Shown one piece after another: positions 36,339 to 45,237 of a stretch of DNA of 64,000 nucleotides (its first letter is position 1; every line of letters begins with the position of its first letter). The stretch is from Micromonospora sediminimaris. Lineage in GTDB: Bacteria > Actinomycetota > Actinomycetes > Mycobacteriales > Micromonosporaceae. The DNA lies in the NCBI GenBank assembly GCA_900112325.1, contig FOLJ01000006.1, positions 1 to 64,000 on the forward strand, written 5' to 3'. A program made the translations under genes and the position numbers. The notes under the pieces were generated by a model that did not search any database, was not told the origin of the DNA, and worked only from the letters and a program-made list of their open reading frames with translations.

Positions 36339-37739
36339 GTGACGACTCCAGAGAGCACCGGCTACCGGATCGAACGCGACTCGATGGGCGAGGTGGAGGT
36401 GCCCGCCGAGGCGCTGTGGCGGGCCCAGACGCAGCGGGCGGTGCAGAACTTCCCGATCTCCGGCCGAGGCATCGAGCCGGCCCAGATCCGGGCGCTGGCC
36501 CAGATCAAGGGGGCAGCGGCAGAGGTCAACGGCGACCTCGGGGTGATCGACGCGAACGTGGCCGCCGCGATCGCCGCCGCCGCGGCGCACGTGGCCGACG
36601 GCGGGTACGACGACCAGTTCCCGGTGGACGTGTTCCAGACCGGCTCCGGCACGTCGTCGAACATGAACACCAACGAGGTGATCGCCACCCTGGCCGGGCG
36701 GGAACTGGGCAACAGCGTTCACCCCAACGACGACGTCAACGCCTCGCAGTCCAGCAACGACGTCTTCCCCTCGTCCATCCACCTGGCGGCCACCGAGGCC
36801 GTCGTACGGGATCTGCTGCCGGCGCTGAACCACCTGGCCGCCGCGCTGGAGGCGAAGGCGTCGGAGTTCGAGACCGTCGTGAAGGCCGGGCGTACGCACC
36901 TGATGGACGCCACCCCGGTGACGCTCGGGCAAGAGTTCGGCGGGTACGCCGCCCAGGTTCGCTACGGCATCGAACGCCTGGAGTCCGCGTTGCCCCGGCT
37001 GGCCGAGCTGCCGCTGGGCGGTACGGCGGTCGGCACCGGCATCAACACCCCGCTAGGCTTCGCCGCCCGGGTGATCGAGAAGCTGCGCGCCTCGACCGGG
37101 CTGCCGTTGACCGAGGCGCGCAACCATTTCGAGGCGCAGGGTGCCCGGGACGCCCTGGTCGAGACGTCGGGGCAGCTGCGTACCGTCGCGGTCGGGCTCT
37201 ACAAGATCGCCAACGACATCCGCTGGATGGGCTCCGGCCCGCGTGCCGGCCTACGTGAACTGCGTATCCCGGACCTCCAACCGGGGTCGTCGATCATGCC
37301 GGGCAAGGTCAACCCGGTGGTCTGCGAGGCCGTCCGGCAGGTCTGCGCGCAGGTGGTAGGCAACGACGCGACAGTGGCCTTCGCCGGCTCGCAGGGCGAC
37401 TTCGAGCTGAACGTCATGCTGCCGGTGATGGGCCGCAACATCCTGGAGTCGATTCGGCTGATCGCCGCGTCGAGCCGCCTGCTCGCCGACCGGTGCGTGG
37501 TCGGCCTGGTCGCGGATGCCGAGGTCTGCCTGTCGTACGCCGAGGGCTCGCCGTCGATCGTCACACCGCTCAACCGCCACCTCGGCTACGACGAGGCCGC
37601 CTCGATCGCCAAGGAGGCGCTGGCGAAGCAGATCTCCATCAAGGAGGTGGTGATCTCGCGGGGCCATCTCGACTCCGGCAAACTCTCGGAGACCCAGTTG
37701 GAGGAGGCGCTCGACCTGCTCCGCATGACCCACCCCTGA
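36339..37739 (+). CDS. fumC: Class II fumarate hydratase
   Basis: 466 residues. Fe-independent homotetrameric fumarase/aspartase superfamily member. Seen: [35 protein letters not shown], the catalytic His segment [15 protein letters not shown], and the signature [14 protein letters not shown] 36339 gives the usual start ([18 protein letters not shown]); ATG 36330 is an alternative. Presence of both fumarase classes within 3 kb suggests redundancy for iron or oxidative stress. Confidence 0.93.
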   Translation: MTTPESTGYRIERDSMGEVEVPAEALWRAQTQRAVQNFPISGRGIEPAQIRALAQIKGAAAEVNGDLGVIDANVAAAIAAAAAHVADGGYDDQFPVDVFQTGSGTSSNMNTNEVIATLAGRELGNSVHPNDDVNASQSSNDVFPSSIHLAATEAVVRDLLPALNHLAAALEAKASEFETVVKAGRTHLMDATPVTLGQEFGGYAAQVRYGIERLESALPRLAELPLGGTAVGTGINTPLGFAARVIEKLRASTGLPLTEARNHFEAQGARDALVETSGQLRTVAVGLYKIANDIRWMGSGPRAGLRELRIPDLQPGSSIMPGKVNPVVCEAVRQVCAQVVGNDATVAFAGSQGDFELNVMLPVMGRNILESIRLIAASSRLLADRCVVGLVADAEVCLSYAEGSPSIVTPLNRHLGYDEAASIAKEALAKQISIKEVVISRGHLDSGKLSETQLEEALDLLRMTHP

Positions 37740-37801
37740 CCTGGCCCGCCGACCCGCGCCCGCCCGTCGGTCCGCGCCCGCGCCTGCCGGTCGGGGCTGC
37801 T

Positions 37802-37877
37802 TGATCGACTCCGGTTGCGGCATCTCGGCCCATCCGGGCGGTCGATGGCCGCAAGATGCCGCAACCGGAGTCGATCA
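37802..37877. repeat. Long intergenic palindrome (24-bp perfect arms)
   Basis: Bases 37802-37825 are the exact reverse complement of 37854-37877; the 28-base loop contains a smaller CGGCC/GGCCG stem. It lies between fumC and a convergent small gene, whose stop codon falls in the right arm. It can act as a bidirectional terminator and resembles a REP-type element. Confidence 0.8.
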
Positions 37878-38153
37878 GCCATCGGCCATCCGATGCCTGG
37901 GCACCCAGGCGAGGAAGCGGGCGAAGAGCGCCGCTGGATCCGGACCGTCCTGCGGGTTCAGGCGGTACAGATCGGCGGCAGCCTCGTGCAGCACCGCGCA
38001 GAGGTAGATGCTGAGCGCTACCCGGTCGTGGGCGTACTCGGTGACAAGATCGAGCCGTGCGGCGGCGCAGGGCCACGGTGCGGCGCAGACCCGGCAGAGC
38101 CAGAGCGGCCGCAACGGCAGGTGTGCCCGGCGTGACACGCCCGGGGCCGTCAT
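37875..38153 (-). CDS. Small Cys-containing protein, DUF397/XRE-associated (often called flavin reductase)
   Basis: 92 residues from ATG 38153; GTG 38138 is an alternative. It contains HLPLRPLWLCRVCAAPWPC, a C-x2-C...C pattern, then LYRLNPQDGPDPAALFARFLAWV. I recall such short proteins next to XRE-DUF5753/DUF397 genes in Micromonosporaceae, often labelled flavin reductase without evidence. The Cys triplet may bind zinc. It is divergent from the XRE gene at 38567. Confidence 0.55.
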   Translation of the reverse strand: MTAPGVSRRAHLPLRPLWLCRVCAAPWPCAAARLDLVTEYAHDRVALSIYLCAVLHEAAADLYRLNPQDGPDPAALFARFLAWVPRHRMADG

Positions 38154-38566
38154 CCTCGGCCACCAGCGCCCGGGGGACGAGCAGCCCCGAACGCGGCGCG
38201 AGGTCCGGCCCAGGGAGCGCTCCGGAGCGCGGTTCGAGTTCGGTCGGCGCAGCGTTCCGGGTCGCCTCGGGGTGCGGTCCGGGCGGTGGCGGGCGTAGTC
38301 CGGGACATGGGGCAGCCTTCCTGTCGAGCTGAGTCGTTTGGCATGAATCGCCCCGGCGGTGGGACCGCCCGGCCGGGGGAGCGGACGGTCCCACCTCGAC
38401 GCCACACTCGGGGGATGAGCGGTGAGCGTCGCGCTTCACAGTCTGCTGAGGACGCCCCTACGCTCGGAAGTGTTTGTGCCTGCTGTCCGAGAGCCACTGC
38501 CGGTGGCCGGGCTGCCGATGGCGTGGCGCTGGAGTCGATCGACCGGATGTTGGAGGGCGGTTGGAG
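38154..38566. other. Divergent intergenic region upstream of XRE operon
   Basis: About 410 bases without a convincing gene. It contains a 10-bp perfect inverted repeat GGTGGGACCG / CGGTCCCACC (38358-38367 with 38386-38395) that is the best operator candidate here. Confidence 0.45.
38358..38395. promoter_or_regulatory. Candidate operator of the XRE/DUF397 operon
   Basis: Perfect 10-bp inverted repeat with an 18-base spacer, located about 170 bases before the XRE start and in the divergent gap. Confidence 0.4.
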
Positions 38567-39379
38567 ATGGCGGGTGGGCAGCTGACGGCGGCGGCGTTCC
38601 TGGTTGCGGAGCTGCGCCGGGCGCGGGTCCGACGGGGATGGAGTCAGGAAGAGTTGGCCAAGGCCGTCAACTACTCGCCGTCGATGGTCAGCGCGGTCGA
38701 GCTGGGCCAGCAGCCGCCCACCCCGAAGTATCTGGACCTGGTGGACAAGGCCCTCGACACCGGCGGCATCTTCGGTCGCATGCTCACCGACCTGGTAGTC
38801 CTCGACAAAGCCCAGGTCTGGTTACGCGGCTGGCGCGCCATCCTCGAAGAGGCGCAGGCGCTGCGATGGTTCGAACCGGTGCGGGTGCCGGGTCTGCTCC
38901 AGACCGAGCCCTACGCCCGCGCGATCTTCGAGGCTGATGACTCGCTGAGCCGTGTCGAGCGCGAGGAGCGCCTGGCCGACCGTATGGCTAGCCAGGCTGT
39001 CCTATGTCAGGAGCATCCGCCGCGAGCGGTGTTCGTGCTCGACGAGTCTGCGCTGCGGCGGCGGGTCGGTGGTCGGAAGGTGATGCTCGACCAGACGGAA
39101 CATCTGATCACAATCGGCACCGACCATCCCTCGGTTCGACTGCACGTTGTGCCGCTGTCGGCCGATGAGTACCCGGGTCTCAATGGTCCGTTCATCCTCG
39201 CCAGGTTCCGCGACGGGACCGATGTCGCGTATCTCGGTGGTCAAATCGGTGGCCGAGAACTGGATCAGGCATCGGATCTGTCGATGCTCCAACGGGTCTG
39301 GGAGGCTACTCTCGGCGCGGCGTTGCCGCCGCAGGAGTCGACGGAACTGCTGAAGGGGATCGCGGAGTCGTGGAACTGA
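38567..39379 (+). CDS. XRE-family regulator with DUF5753 domain
   Basis: 270 residues. An N-terminal helix-turn-helix (LRRARVRRGWSQEELAKAVNYSPSMVSAVEL, split in the usual way) is followed by the DUF5753 domain from about residue 85 (FEPVRVPGLLQTEPYARAIF ... DHPSVRLHVVPLSADEYPG). This is the Streptomyces/Micromonospora pairing with DUF397, which begins ten bases before this stop. Such pairs act in development or metabolism control. GGAGGGCGG precedes ATG 38567. Confidence 0.88.
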   Translation: MAGGQLTAAAFLVAELRRARVRRGWSQEELAKAVNYSPSMVSAVELGQQPPTPKYLDLVDKALDTGGIFGRMLTDLVVLDKAQVWLRGWRAILEEAQALRWFEPVRVPGLLQTEPYARAIFEADDSLSRVEREERLADRMASQAVLCQEHPPRAVFVLDESALRRRVGGRKVMLDQTEHLITIGTDHPSVRLHVVPLSADEYPGLNGPFILARFRDGTDVAYLGGQIGGRELDQASDLSMLQRVWEATLGAALPPQESTELLKGIAESWN

Positions 39380-39555
39380 TCGGTGCGCAGTGGCGTAAGA
39401 GTAGCCGCAGCGGTTCCAGCGACCAGTGTGTTGAGGTGGCGACCAGTCATCGGGTGGTGGGGGTGCGGGACAGTAAGGATCCGGCTGGGCCGGTGCTGAG
39501 CTTTGAGGCGTACGCCTGGCGGGTTTTCGTCGCGGCGCCGCCGCGCCGGACGTGA
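39370..39555 (+). CDS. DUF397 domain protein
   Basis: 61 residues: QWRKSSRSGSSDQCVEVA, HRVVGVRDSKDPAGPVLSF and a Trp near the end. It overlaps the XRE gene by ten bases and the next gene by four, so all three are translationally coupled. It is the likely partner of the XRE-DUF5753 protein. Confidence 0.85.
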   Translation: MELIGAQWRKSSRSGSSDQCVEVATSHRVVGVRDSKDPAGPVLSFEAYAWRVFVAAPPRRT

Positions 39556-39947
39556 CCACCTCGCCCGGCGCGGAGGTGTTGGAGCGGCTGGCGCGGGAGC
39601 GGGTCGTGTGGATCTGCACGCTGCGGCCGGACGGCTCGCCGCATCTGACGCCGGTCTGGTTCCACTATGTCGAGGGTGAGTGGTGGATCGGCTCCGGTGA
39701 GCGCAATCGGAAGGTTCGCAACATCGCTGCCGACCCCCGGGTGTCGCTGGCGCTGCCCGACGGAGATGCGCCGGTCGTCGCGGAGGGCGAGGCGAGCATC
39801 GTCCGCCAGCCCTTCCCGCCCGACGTGGTCGAGGCGCTTCGTCGCCGGTACGACGGTTGGGACGTCACGGTGGACGGCCCGGACGGCCGCTACGTGCTGC
39901 TCCGGGTCAGGGTGACCCGCTGGCTGATGACCGGCCGTGCCCGCTGA
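39552..39947 (+). CDS. PPOX-class flavin/F420-binding oxidoreductase-like protein
   Basis: 131 residues. Split-barrel fold typical of pyridoxamine 5'-phosphate oxidase-like proteins: VVWICTLRPDGSPHLTPVWFHY, WWIGSGERNRKVRNIAADPRVSLALPD, then a TRWLMTGR end. Actinobacterial members often use F420 or FMN. GTG 39552 overlaps the DUF397 stop (GTGA). Coupling to a regulator pair is unusual and suggests redox control. Confidence 0.78.
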   Translation: MTTSPGAEVLERLARERVVWICTLRPDGSPHLTPVWFHYVEGEWWIGSGERNRKVRNIAADPRVSLALPDGDAPVVAEGEASIVRQPFPPDVVEALRRRYDGWDVTVDGPDGRYVLLRVRVTRWLMTGRAR

Positions 39948-39973
39948 CAAGCGTCGCGCCCACGCGTCGGAGG

Positions 39974-40552
39974 TCAGGAGCGGGCGGCGGCCCGGCGCGC
40001 CCGGTAGGCGCTGACGGCGGCCCGGTTGCCGCAGCCGGCCTCACAGAACCGGCGGGAGCGGTTCTTGGAGAGATCGACCAGCACGTTGTCGCAGTCGGGG
40101 TGCTCGCAGATGCGTAGCCGGCGCAGTTCGCCGCCGCGTACCACGTCTGCGACGGCCATCGCCGCCTCGACCGCGATTCGGGTGGCGAGTGGGGCGTCCC
40201 GGGGCACGGCGTGCAGATGGTAGGGCTCGGTGTCGTGCGTGATGAGCTGGGGCAGCGCACGGTGCTCGCGGAGCAGGGCGTTGACGATCGACACGATCTC
40301 GTCCACCTCGGCGTACCAGATCCGGCGAAGGCGGGGGCGCAGGGCGCGTACCGCCCGTAGCTCGGCCTCGGTGTGCTCGTGCCGGCCGCTGTAGGAGTGA
40401 CTGGTGAAGAAGGCGTCCAGGGCGGCGATATCCGGGAGGCCCTCTCCGCTGGATCCGGCGGTGTTGACAAGCGCTGCGGCGGCGACCAGAGAGCACTCAG
40501 TGTCATGGGCGAAAAGCAACTTGACTCCTGTCGTGGCTCCACCTAGCGTCAT
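39974..40552 (-). CDS. CGNR zinc finger regulator
   Basis: 192 residues. An ABATE-like N-terminal domain (FAHDTECSLVAAAALVNTA) is followed by the C-terminal CGNR zinc finger CEHPDCDNVLVDLSKN ... FCEAGCGNRAAVSAYRAR. It is divergent from an EamA exporter, a pairing common in actinomycetes, and probably controls it. ATG 40552 has a TAGGTT box six bases away on the minus strand; TTG 40519 with AGGAG five bases upstream is an alternative that would fit the family N terminus. Confidence 0.85.
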   Translation of the reverse strand: MTLGGATTGVKLLFAHDTECSLVAAAALVNTAGSSGEGLPDIAALDAFFTSHSYSGRHEHTEAELRAVRALRPRLRRIWYAEVDEIVSIVNALLREHRALPQLITHDTEPYHLHAVPRDAPLATRIAVEAAMAVADVVRGGELRRLRICEHPDCDNVLVDLSKNRSRRFCEAGCGNRAAVSAYRARRAAARS

Positions 40553-40558
40553 CGGCGT

Positions 40559-40564
40559 AACCTA
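40559..40564 (-). promoter_or_regulatory. TAGGTT -10 box, leaderless-type, for the CGNR gene
   Basis: On the minus strand TAGGTT ends six bases before ATG 40552; on the plus strand the same stretch reads TAACCTA and may serve the divergent EamA gene. Confidence 0.4.
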
Positions 40565-40601
40565 TTTTGCCCATGGCGGGCAGTCGTGCCAAGGAGAGCC
40601 C

Positions 40602-41561
40602 ATGCGTCAACCGCCCGCCGCAGGTACCGGTCTCGCGCTGGCGCTGCTCTCCGCGATCACCTTCGCCACCTCGGGCACCTTCGCCCGATCCCTGATCGAC
40701 GCCGGCTGGTCGGCCGAGGCGGTCGTCATCGCCCGGGTCGGCATCGCCGCCCTGATCCTGATGGTGCCCGCCGTGCTCGTCCTGCGGGGGCGGTGGCCGG
40801 TGTTGCGCCGCAACCTCGCCTCGATCGGCGTCTTCGGGCTGCTCGGGGTCGCGGTCGCGCAGGCGTGCTTCTTCAACGCCGTGCGGTACCTGCCGGTCGG
40901 CGTCGCGTTGCTGCTGGAATACCTCGGCATCATTCTCGTCGTCGGATGGACCTGGCTGGTGCAGGGCCAGCGTCCCCGGCGGCTGACCGTCGCCGGTTCG
41001 GTGGCGGCCATGGTCGGGCTGGTCTTCGTGCTCGACGTGACCGGGACGGGCCGGCTCGACGTGGTCGGCGTCCTCTGGGGACTCGGTGCGGCGGTCGGGC
41101 TGGCCGGATACTTCGTGCTCGCCGGCCGGGTCGACCCGGCCCTGCCGTCGACGGTCATGGCCAGTGGCGGGATGGCCGCCGGTGCCGGCGTGCTGTTGCT
41201 GCTCGGCCTGAGTGGCGCGTTGCCGTTGCGGGCCACCTTCGACACCGTGCAGTTCGCCGGCACACAGACCAGTTGGCTGGTGCCGATCGTCGGTCTGACG
41301 CTGGTGGCCGCAGTGGTCGCCTACCTGGTAGGGATCGCCGCGGTGCGGGCGCTTGGCTCCCGGATGGCCTCGTTCGTCGGGCTGACCGAGGTGATGTTCG
41401 CGGTCCTGATCGCCTGGCTGGTCCTGGGAGAGCTGCCGACGGTGGTGCAACTGTTCGGCGGCTTGCTGATCGTCGCGGGTGTGGCGCTCGTCCGCCTCGA
41501 CGAGCTGCGGATCCCCGTCCAGCCGGCTCCGCTGAAGGCGACGGAGCCCGCCCTGCGGTGA
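40602..41561 (+). CDS. EamA/DMT-family transporter
   Basis: 319 residues with about ten membrane helices in two EamA repeats (first LALALLSAITFATSGTFARS, second from about residue 155 GVLWGLGAAVGLAGYF). The C-terminal E-V-x-F-A-V-L-x-A-W-L-x-L-G-E pattern is typical. It probably exports small metabolites such as amino acids. AAGGAGAG precedes ATG 40602; a CGNR regulator is divergent. Confidence 0.82.
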   Translation: MRQPPAAGTGLALALLSAITFATSGTFARSLIDAGWSAEAVVIARVGIAALILMVPAVLVLRGRWPVLRRNLASIGVFGLLGVAVAQACFFNAVRYLPVGVALLLEYLGIILVVGWTWLVQGQRPRRLTVAGSVAAMVGLVFVLDVTGTGRLDVVGVLWGLGAAVGLAGYFVLAGRVDPALPSTVMASGGMAAGAGVLLLLGLSGALPLRATFDTVQFAGTQTSWLVPIVGLTLVAAVVAYLVGIAAVRALGSRMASFVGLTEVMFAVLIAWLVLGELPTVVQLFGGLLIVAGVALVRLDELRIPVQPAPLKATEPALR

Positions 41562-41562
41562 C

Positions 41563-42315
41563 ATGCTGAACGGCATGCTGAGCACAGTGGTGTTCGATGC
41601 CGACGAAACCCTGATCGATCTGCGTCCGGCCGTCACCGCAGGGCTGGAAGCCGTGCTGGCACAGATGCGGCGGTTGACCCCGGTCGCGGCCGGCGTCACG
41701 CTCGCCGACCTGGAATCGGACTGGGGCGCGGTCCTCGGCGACCTGGCCGCCGCGCCGGTGGCCGAGATCCGGCGTGCCGCCCTGGCCCGCTCCCTGGACC
41801 GGGCGGGTCTCCGTGCCCACCTGGACGAGATCAGCGCCATCTTCTTCGCCCGCCGCTTCGCGCTGACCCGGCCGTTCGCCGACACCCTGCCGGCGCTGGC
41901 GGCTCTGCGTCAACGATGGACGCTGGGCTTCGCCACCAACGGCAACAGCCGCGTGGAACGCTGCGGCCTCGTCGGCGAGTTCGCCTTCGAGGTGTACGCG
42001 CACTGCGACGGAGTGCCGAAGAAACCGGCCCCGGATTTCTACGCGGCGGTGTGCGCTGCCGCCGGAGTCGATCCGGCTCAGGTGGTACATGTAGGCGACA
42101 ACCCGGCCCATGACGTGGTCGGAGCGCAGCAGGCGGGCCTGCGGGCCGTGTGGCTGAACCGCCGAGGCGAGCGGTTGCCGGCCGATGTGGTGCCGGAGGC
42201 CGTGGTCACGACCCTGACCGAGCTGCCCAGCGTGCTGGCCGATCTTTCCGGCGAAGCGGATCTTCCGCCGTTAATCCGGCGCTGCTCTGGCGAAACCTCA
42301 CGCGTTGATGTCTGA
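41563..42315 (+). CDS. HAD-superfamily hydrolase
   Basis: 250 residues. Motif I VVFDADETLIDLRP (nucleophile and acid Asp), motif II GFATNGNS, Lys in PKKPAPDFY, and motif III VVHVGDNPAHDVVGAQQAG. A subclass I cap of helices lies between. Probably a phosphatase of a small metabolite. It starts one base after the EamA stop; ATG 41575 is an alternative start. Confidence 0.82.
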   Translation: MLNGMLSTVVFDADETLIDLRPAVTAGLEAVLAQMRRLTPVAAGVTLADLESDWGAVLGDLAAAPVAEIRRAALARSLDRAGLRAHLDEISAIFFARRFALTRPFADTLPALAALRQRWTLGFATNGNSRVERCGLVGEFAFEVYAHCDGVPKKPAPDFYAAVCAAAGVDPAQVVHVGDNPAHDVVGAQQAGLRAVWLNRRGERLPADVVPEAVVTTLTELPSVLADLSGEADLPPLIRRCSGETSRVDV

Positions 42316-42347
42316 TGACGCCACGTCCCTCAACGAGAGGATCCGAT

Positions 42348-44027
42348 GTGGTGAGCAAGCGCTTCACCGTCGGTGCCGTCGCAACCGCGACGGCGCTGAC
42401 ACTCACGGTCACAGGTCTGGGAGTGCCCGCCAGCGCCGAGCCGGCGGACCTGCGGACCTTCACCGTGGTCGCCGAGGACGGCGTCTCCACCGACGCGGCG
42501 ATCGCCGCGATCCGGTCGGCGGGCGGGACCGTGGTGTCCCGCAGCGACGAGGTCGGTGTCTACCAGGTGACGACCGACCGGGCCGACTTCGCGACGAAGG
42601 CGACCTCCGCCGCCGCCCTGATCGGCGCGGCCGAGGAGAAGGCCATCGGGCGCAAACCGCGCCTTGACCGGGTCGAGCAGGAACACCTGCTGGCCGCCGC
42701 GGCCGCCAAGGGCACCGGTAAGCAGCGGGGCAAGAAGATGGACCCGCTGGACGACAAGCTCTGGGGTCTGGAGATGATCCGGGCCGACAAGGCGCGCAAG
42801 GTGGAGCCCGGCGACCGCCGGGTGACGGTCGGCGTCCTTGACACCGGCGTGGACGCCGGTCACCCCGACATCGCCCCCAACTTCGACTGGGCGCTGTCGC
42901 GCAACTTCGCCCCCGACATCCCCGAGATCGACGGTGAGTGCGAGGTGGCGAGCTGCCTCGACCCGGTCGGCACCGACGACGGCGGCCACGGTACGCACGT
43001 CGCCGGCACCATCGGCGCTGCCGCCAACGGCTTCGGTCTCTCCGGTGTCGCGCCGAAGGTGTCTCTGGTCAACCTCAAGGGTGGCCAGGACTCCGGCTAC
43101 TTCTTCCTCAACCCCGTGGTCAACGCCCTGCTGCACGCGGGCAGGTCGGGGCTCGACGTGGTCAACATGTCCTTCTACGTCGACCCGTGGCTCTACAACT
43201 GCACCGCGAACCCGGCCGACTCGCCGGAGGCGCAGGCGGCGCAGCGGGCCACCATCCGGGCGATGAAGCGGGCGCTGACCTTCGCCCACAACCGGGGCGT
43301 CACCCTGGTCGGCGCGCTCGGCAACAACCATGAGGATCTGGGCGACCCCCGTACCGATGTCTCCAGCCCCAACTACGGTGACGTCGCGCCCTACCCGCGG
43401 GAGATCGACAACGACAGCTGCTGGGACCTGCCCACCGAAGGGCCGCACGTCATCAGCGTCTCCTCGGTCGGCCCGTCGGGCAAGAAGTCCGACTTCTCCA
43501 ACTACGGGACTGAGCAGACCTCGGTGGCCGCGCCGGGTGGCTGGTACCGGGACGGCTTCGGCACGGACACGTTCCGTACCGACGCCAACATGATCCTTTC
43601 CACCTACCCGAAGAAGGTCCTCCAGGAGGAGGGGGCGGTCGACGAGGACGGCAACATCGTGCCCGGCGCCGAGACCTTCGTGTTCAAGGACTGCAAGCGC
43701 AACGGGGAGTGCGGGTACTACACCTACCTCCAGGGCACCTCGATGGCGGCACCGCACGCCTCCGGGGTGGCCGCGCTCATCGTGAGCCGCTACGGCAAGA
43801 AGCAGGGCCGCAGTGGCTACGGCATGGCACCCGACCGGGTCGAGCAGCAGCTCCTGCGGACCGCTGCCGAGCGGGCCTGCCCGGAGCCGCGGCTGTTCAG
43901 CTACGCCAACGAAGGCCGGCCGGCCGAGTTCGACGCCTACTGCGACGGCTCGCGAAGCTTCAACGGCTTCTACGGGCACGGCATCATCGACGCGTACGCG
44001 GCGGTGACGGTCAAGCCGCGCCGATAG
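42348..44027 (+). CDS. Secreted S8 family serine peptidase (subtilisin-like)
   Basis: 559 residues. A signal peptide (FTVGAVATATALTLTVTGLG) and an I9-like propeptide segment precede the catalytic domain. The triad is Asp in VGVLDTGVDAGHPD, His in GGHGTHVAGTIG and Ser in GTSMAAPHASGVAA, with the oxyanion Asn near GALGNNHEDL. Several Cys suggest disulfides. GAGAGG lies seven bases before GTG 42348; GTG 42351 is equally usable. A 12-bp terminator follows. Confidence 0.9.
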   Translation: MVSKRFTVGAVATATALTLTVTGLGVPASAEPADLRTFTVVAEDGVSTDAAIAAIRSAGGTVVSRSDEVGVYQVTTDRADFATKATSAAALIGAAEEKAIGRKPRLDRVEQEHLLAAAAAKGTGKQRGKKMDPLDDKLWGLEMIRADKARKVEPGDRRVTVGVLDTGVDAGHPDIAPNFDWALSRNFAPDIPEIDGECEVASCLDPVGTDDGGHGTHVAGTIGAAANGFGLSGVAPKVSLVNLKGGQDSGYFFLNPVVNALLHAGRSGLDVVNMSFYVDPWLYNCTANPADSPEAQAAQRATIRAMKRALTFAHNRGVTLVGALGNNHEDLGDPRTDVSSPNYGDVAPYPREIDNDSCWDLPTEGPHVISVSSVGPSGKKSDFSNYGTEQTSVAAPGGWYRDGFGTDTFRTDANMILSTYPKKVLQEEGAVDEDGNIVPGAETFVFKDCKRNGECGYYTYLQGTSMAAPHASGVAALIVSRYGKKQGRSGYGMAPDRVEQQLLRTAAERACPEPRLFSYANEGRPAEFDAYCDGSRSFNGFYGHGIIDAYAAVTVKPRR

Positions 44028-44048
44028 CACGCCGCTGATCGAAGGCAC

Positions 44049-44081
44049 GATGGCCGGGCTGGAACCCTCAGCCCGGCCATC
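44049..44081. terminator. Terminator after the subtilase, bidirectional
   Basis: 12-bp stem GATGGCCGGGCT / AGCCCGGCCATC with a nine-base loop, between convergent genes. Confidence 0.75.
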
Positions 44082-44086
44082 TGCTG

Positions 44087-44989
44087 TCATCGGTGCCACC
44101 CCCGGTCAAGTAGCGCAGCGCGGACTTCCCGGACGATCCCCGGGAAGTCCTGGTGGAGACGGCGACTGGTCACGTGCAGTACCAGCCAGCCGGCACCGAC
44201 GAGACGGTTGAGTCGCTGGCGGTCCCGATGCAGCTGCTCGCGGTCCGAATGCCAGTGCCCGTCGTACTCCACCGCCACCCGGACGGCGGGCCAGGCGAGG
44301 TCCGGATGCAGGATCAGACCGCCGGACACCTGCACCGGATGCTGAACCACCGGTCGAGGCAGACCGGCCAGCACCAGGCGGATGCGCAGCTGTGACTCGG
44401 CTGGCGACTGGGCCGCCGGCTCAGCCAGATCGAACAGCCAGCTCGCCCGGCGTATCCCGGGACGGCCATCGTGCAGGGCCGCGAACTGGGCGAGAGCCGC
44501 TCGTGTGGTGAGTCCCCGGCCGAGCAGGGTGTCGATGATGGCGATCGCGCGGGTCGGCTCCAGCCAGACGGCGCTCTCCCATGCTGCCCGGGCCGGGTCG
44601 GTGCGGCGGAGCGTGCCCGTGCCGATGCCCTGGAGCCAAGGCTCCTCCGACATCGTGTGCACTTGCAGGCCAGGTTGACTGCGCAGCCCGGCTGGGGCCG
44701 GCACGAGCACGTGCACCTTGTCGGCGAAGCTTGCGGCGTGCTCGACCCCGTGCAGGTACGCCGCCGACGGGCCGGCGAAGGCTGCCGCGACCGGCAGTTG
44801 CAACGCCACGGCGCGGCAGGCCAATTCGTGATCGCGATCGAGCCGGGCATCGGCGTAAATGTCCCGTCGTAATCGAGCCCAGGCGGAATTGCGAAGCTGA
44901 TGCGTGGTGAGTAGGCCCTGGCGGACGGCCTCCGAGCCGCGGAAGACCTGCCACGCCAGGGCGCTCGGTCGGTGTGCTTGAGCTGGCAT
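44087..44989 (-). CDS. AbiEi-like N terminus with DUF559/Vsr-like endonuclease domain
   Basis: 300 residues. The N-terminal part (FRGSEAVRQGLLTTHQLRNS ... RRDIYADA) looks like the winged-helix AbiEi antitoxin domain. The C terminus has a Vsr/DUF559 PD-(D/E)xK core: HPDLAWPAVRVAVEYDGHWH, a D-R-Q-R-L-N helix and LVGAGWLVLHVTSRRL. Such fusions are frequent in actinomycetes with unknown role, perhaps in DNA processing or defence. No AbiEii toxin is adjacent. Confidence 0.75.
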   Translation of the reverse strand: MPAQAHRPSALAWQVFRGSEAVRQGLLTTHQLRNSAWARLRRDIYADARLDRDHELACRAVALQLPVAAAFAGPSAAYLHGVEHAASFADKVHVLVPAPAGLRSQPGLQVHTMSEEPWLQGIGTGTLRRTDPARAAWESAVWLEPTRAIAIIDTLLGRGLTTRAALAQFAALHDGRPGIRRASWLFDLAEPAAQSPAESQLRIRLVLAGLPRPVVQHPVQVSGGLILHPDLAWPAVRVAVEYDGHWHSDREQLHRDRQRLNRLVGAGWLVLHVTSRRLHQDFPGIVREVRAALLDRGWHR

Positions 44990-45150
44990 GAAAGAAGCCT
45001 GCGCGTCGTACGGCCGCCTCGGCAGCCCCTGTGGACAGCCGCCGGCAGGGTCTCGGCCGTCCCCTGTGGATAACTCCCCCAGCCATCGCCGATTGTGCTA
45101 TAGGCGTCCCTGCGGCCCCGCCCGCTCCGGCCCGCCCTGCTGGCCTCGCC

Positions 45151-45208
45151 CGTGCTGACCCCGCCCGTGCTGACCCCGCCCGTGCTGGCCTGCCCGTGCT
45201 GGCCTGCC
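45151..45208. repeat. Tandem repeat, two 15-bp then two 14-bp units
   Basis: CGTGCTGACCCCGCC occurs twice (45151-45180), followed directly by CGTGCTGGCCTGCC twice (45181-45208). Confidence 0.85.
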
Positions 45209-45237
45209 CCGTCCTGACGGCCCGAGCGCGTGCCACG

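Noticed and set aside
37875..38405. 176-codon version of the small Cys-containing gene
   Set aside because: The upstream 84 codons are Arg/Pro-rich noise; recognisable sequence begins near the ATG at 38153.
42330..44099. 589-codon open frame antisense to the subtilase gene
   Set aside because: No family motifs, composition is that of a complement-strand shadow in high-GC DNA, and the plus-strand gene has a complete catalytic triad and signal peptide.
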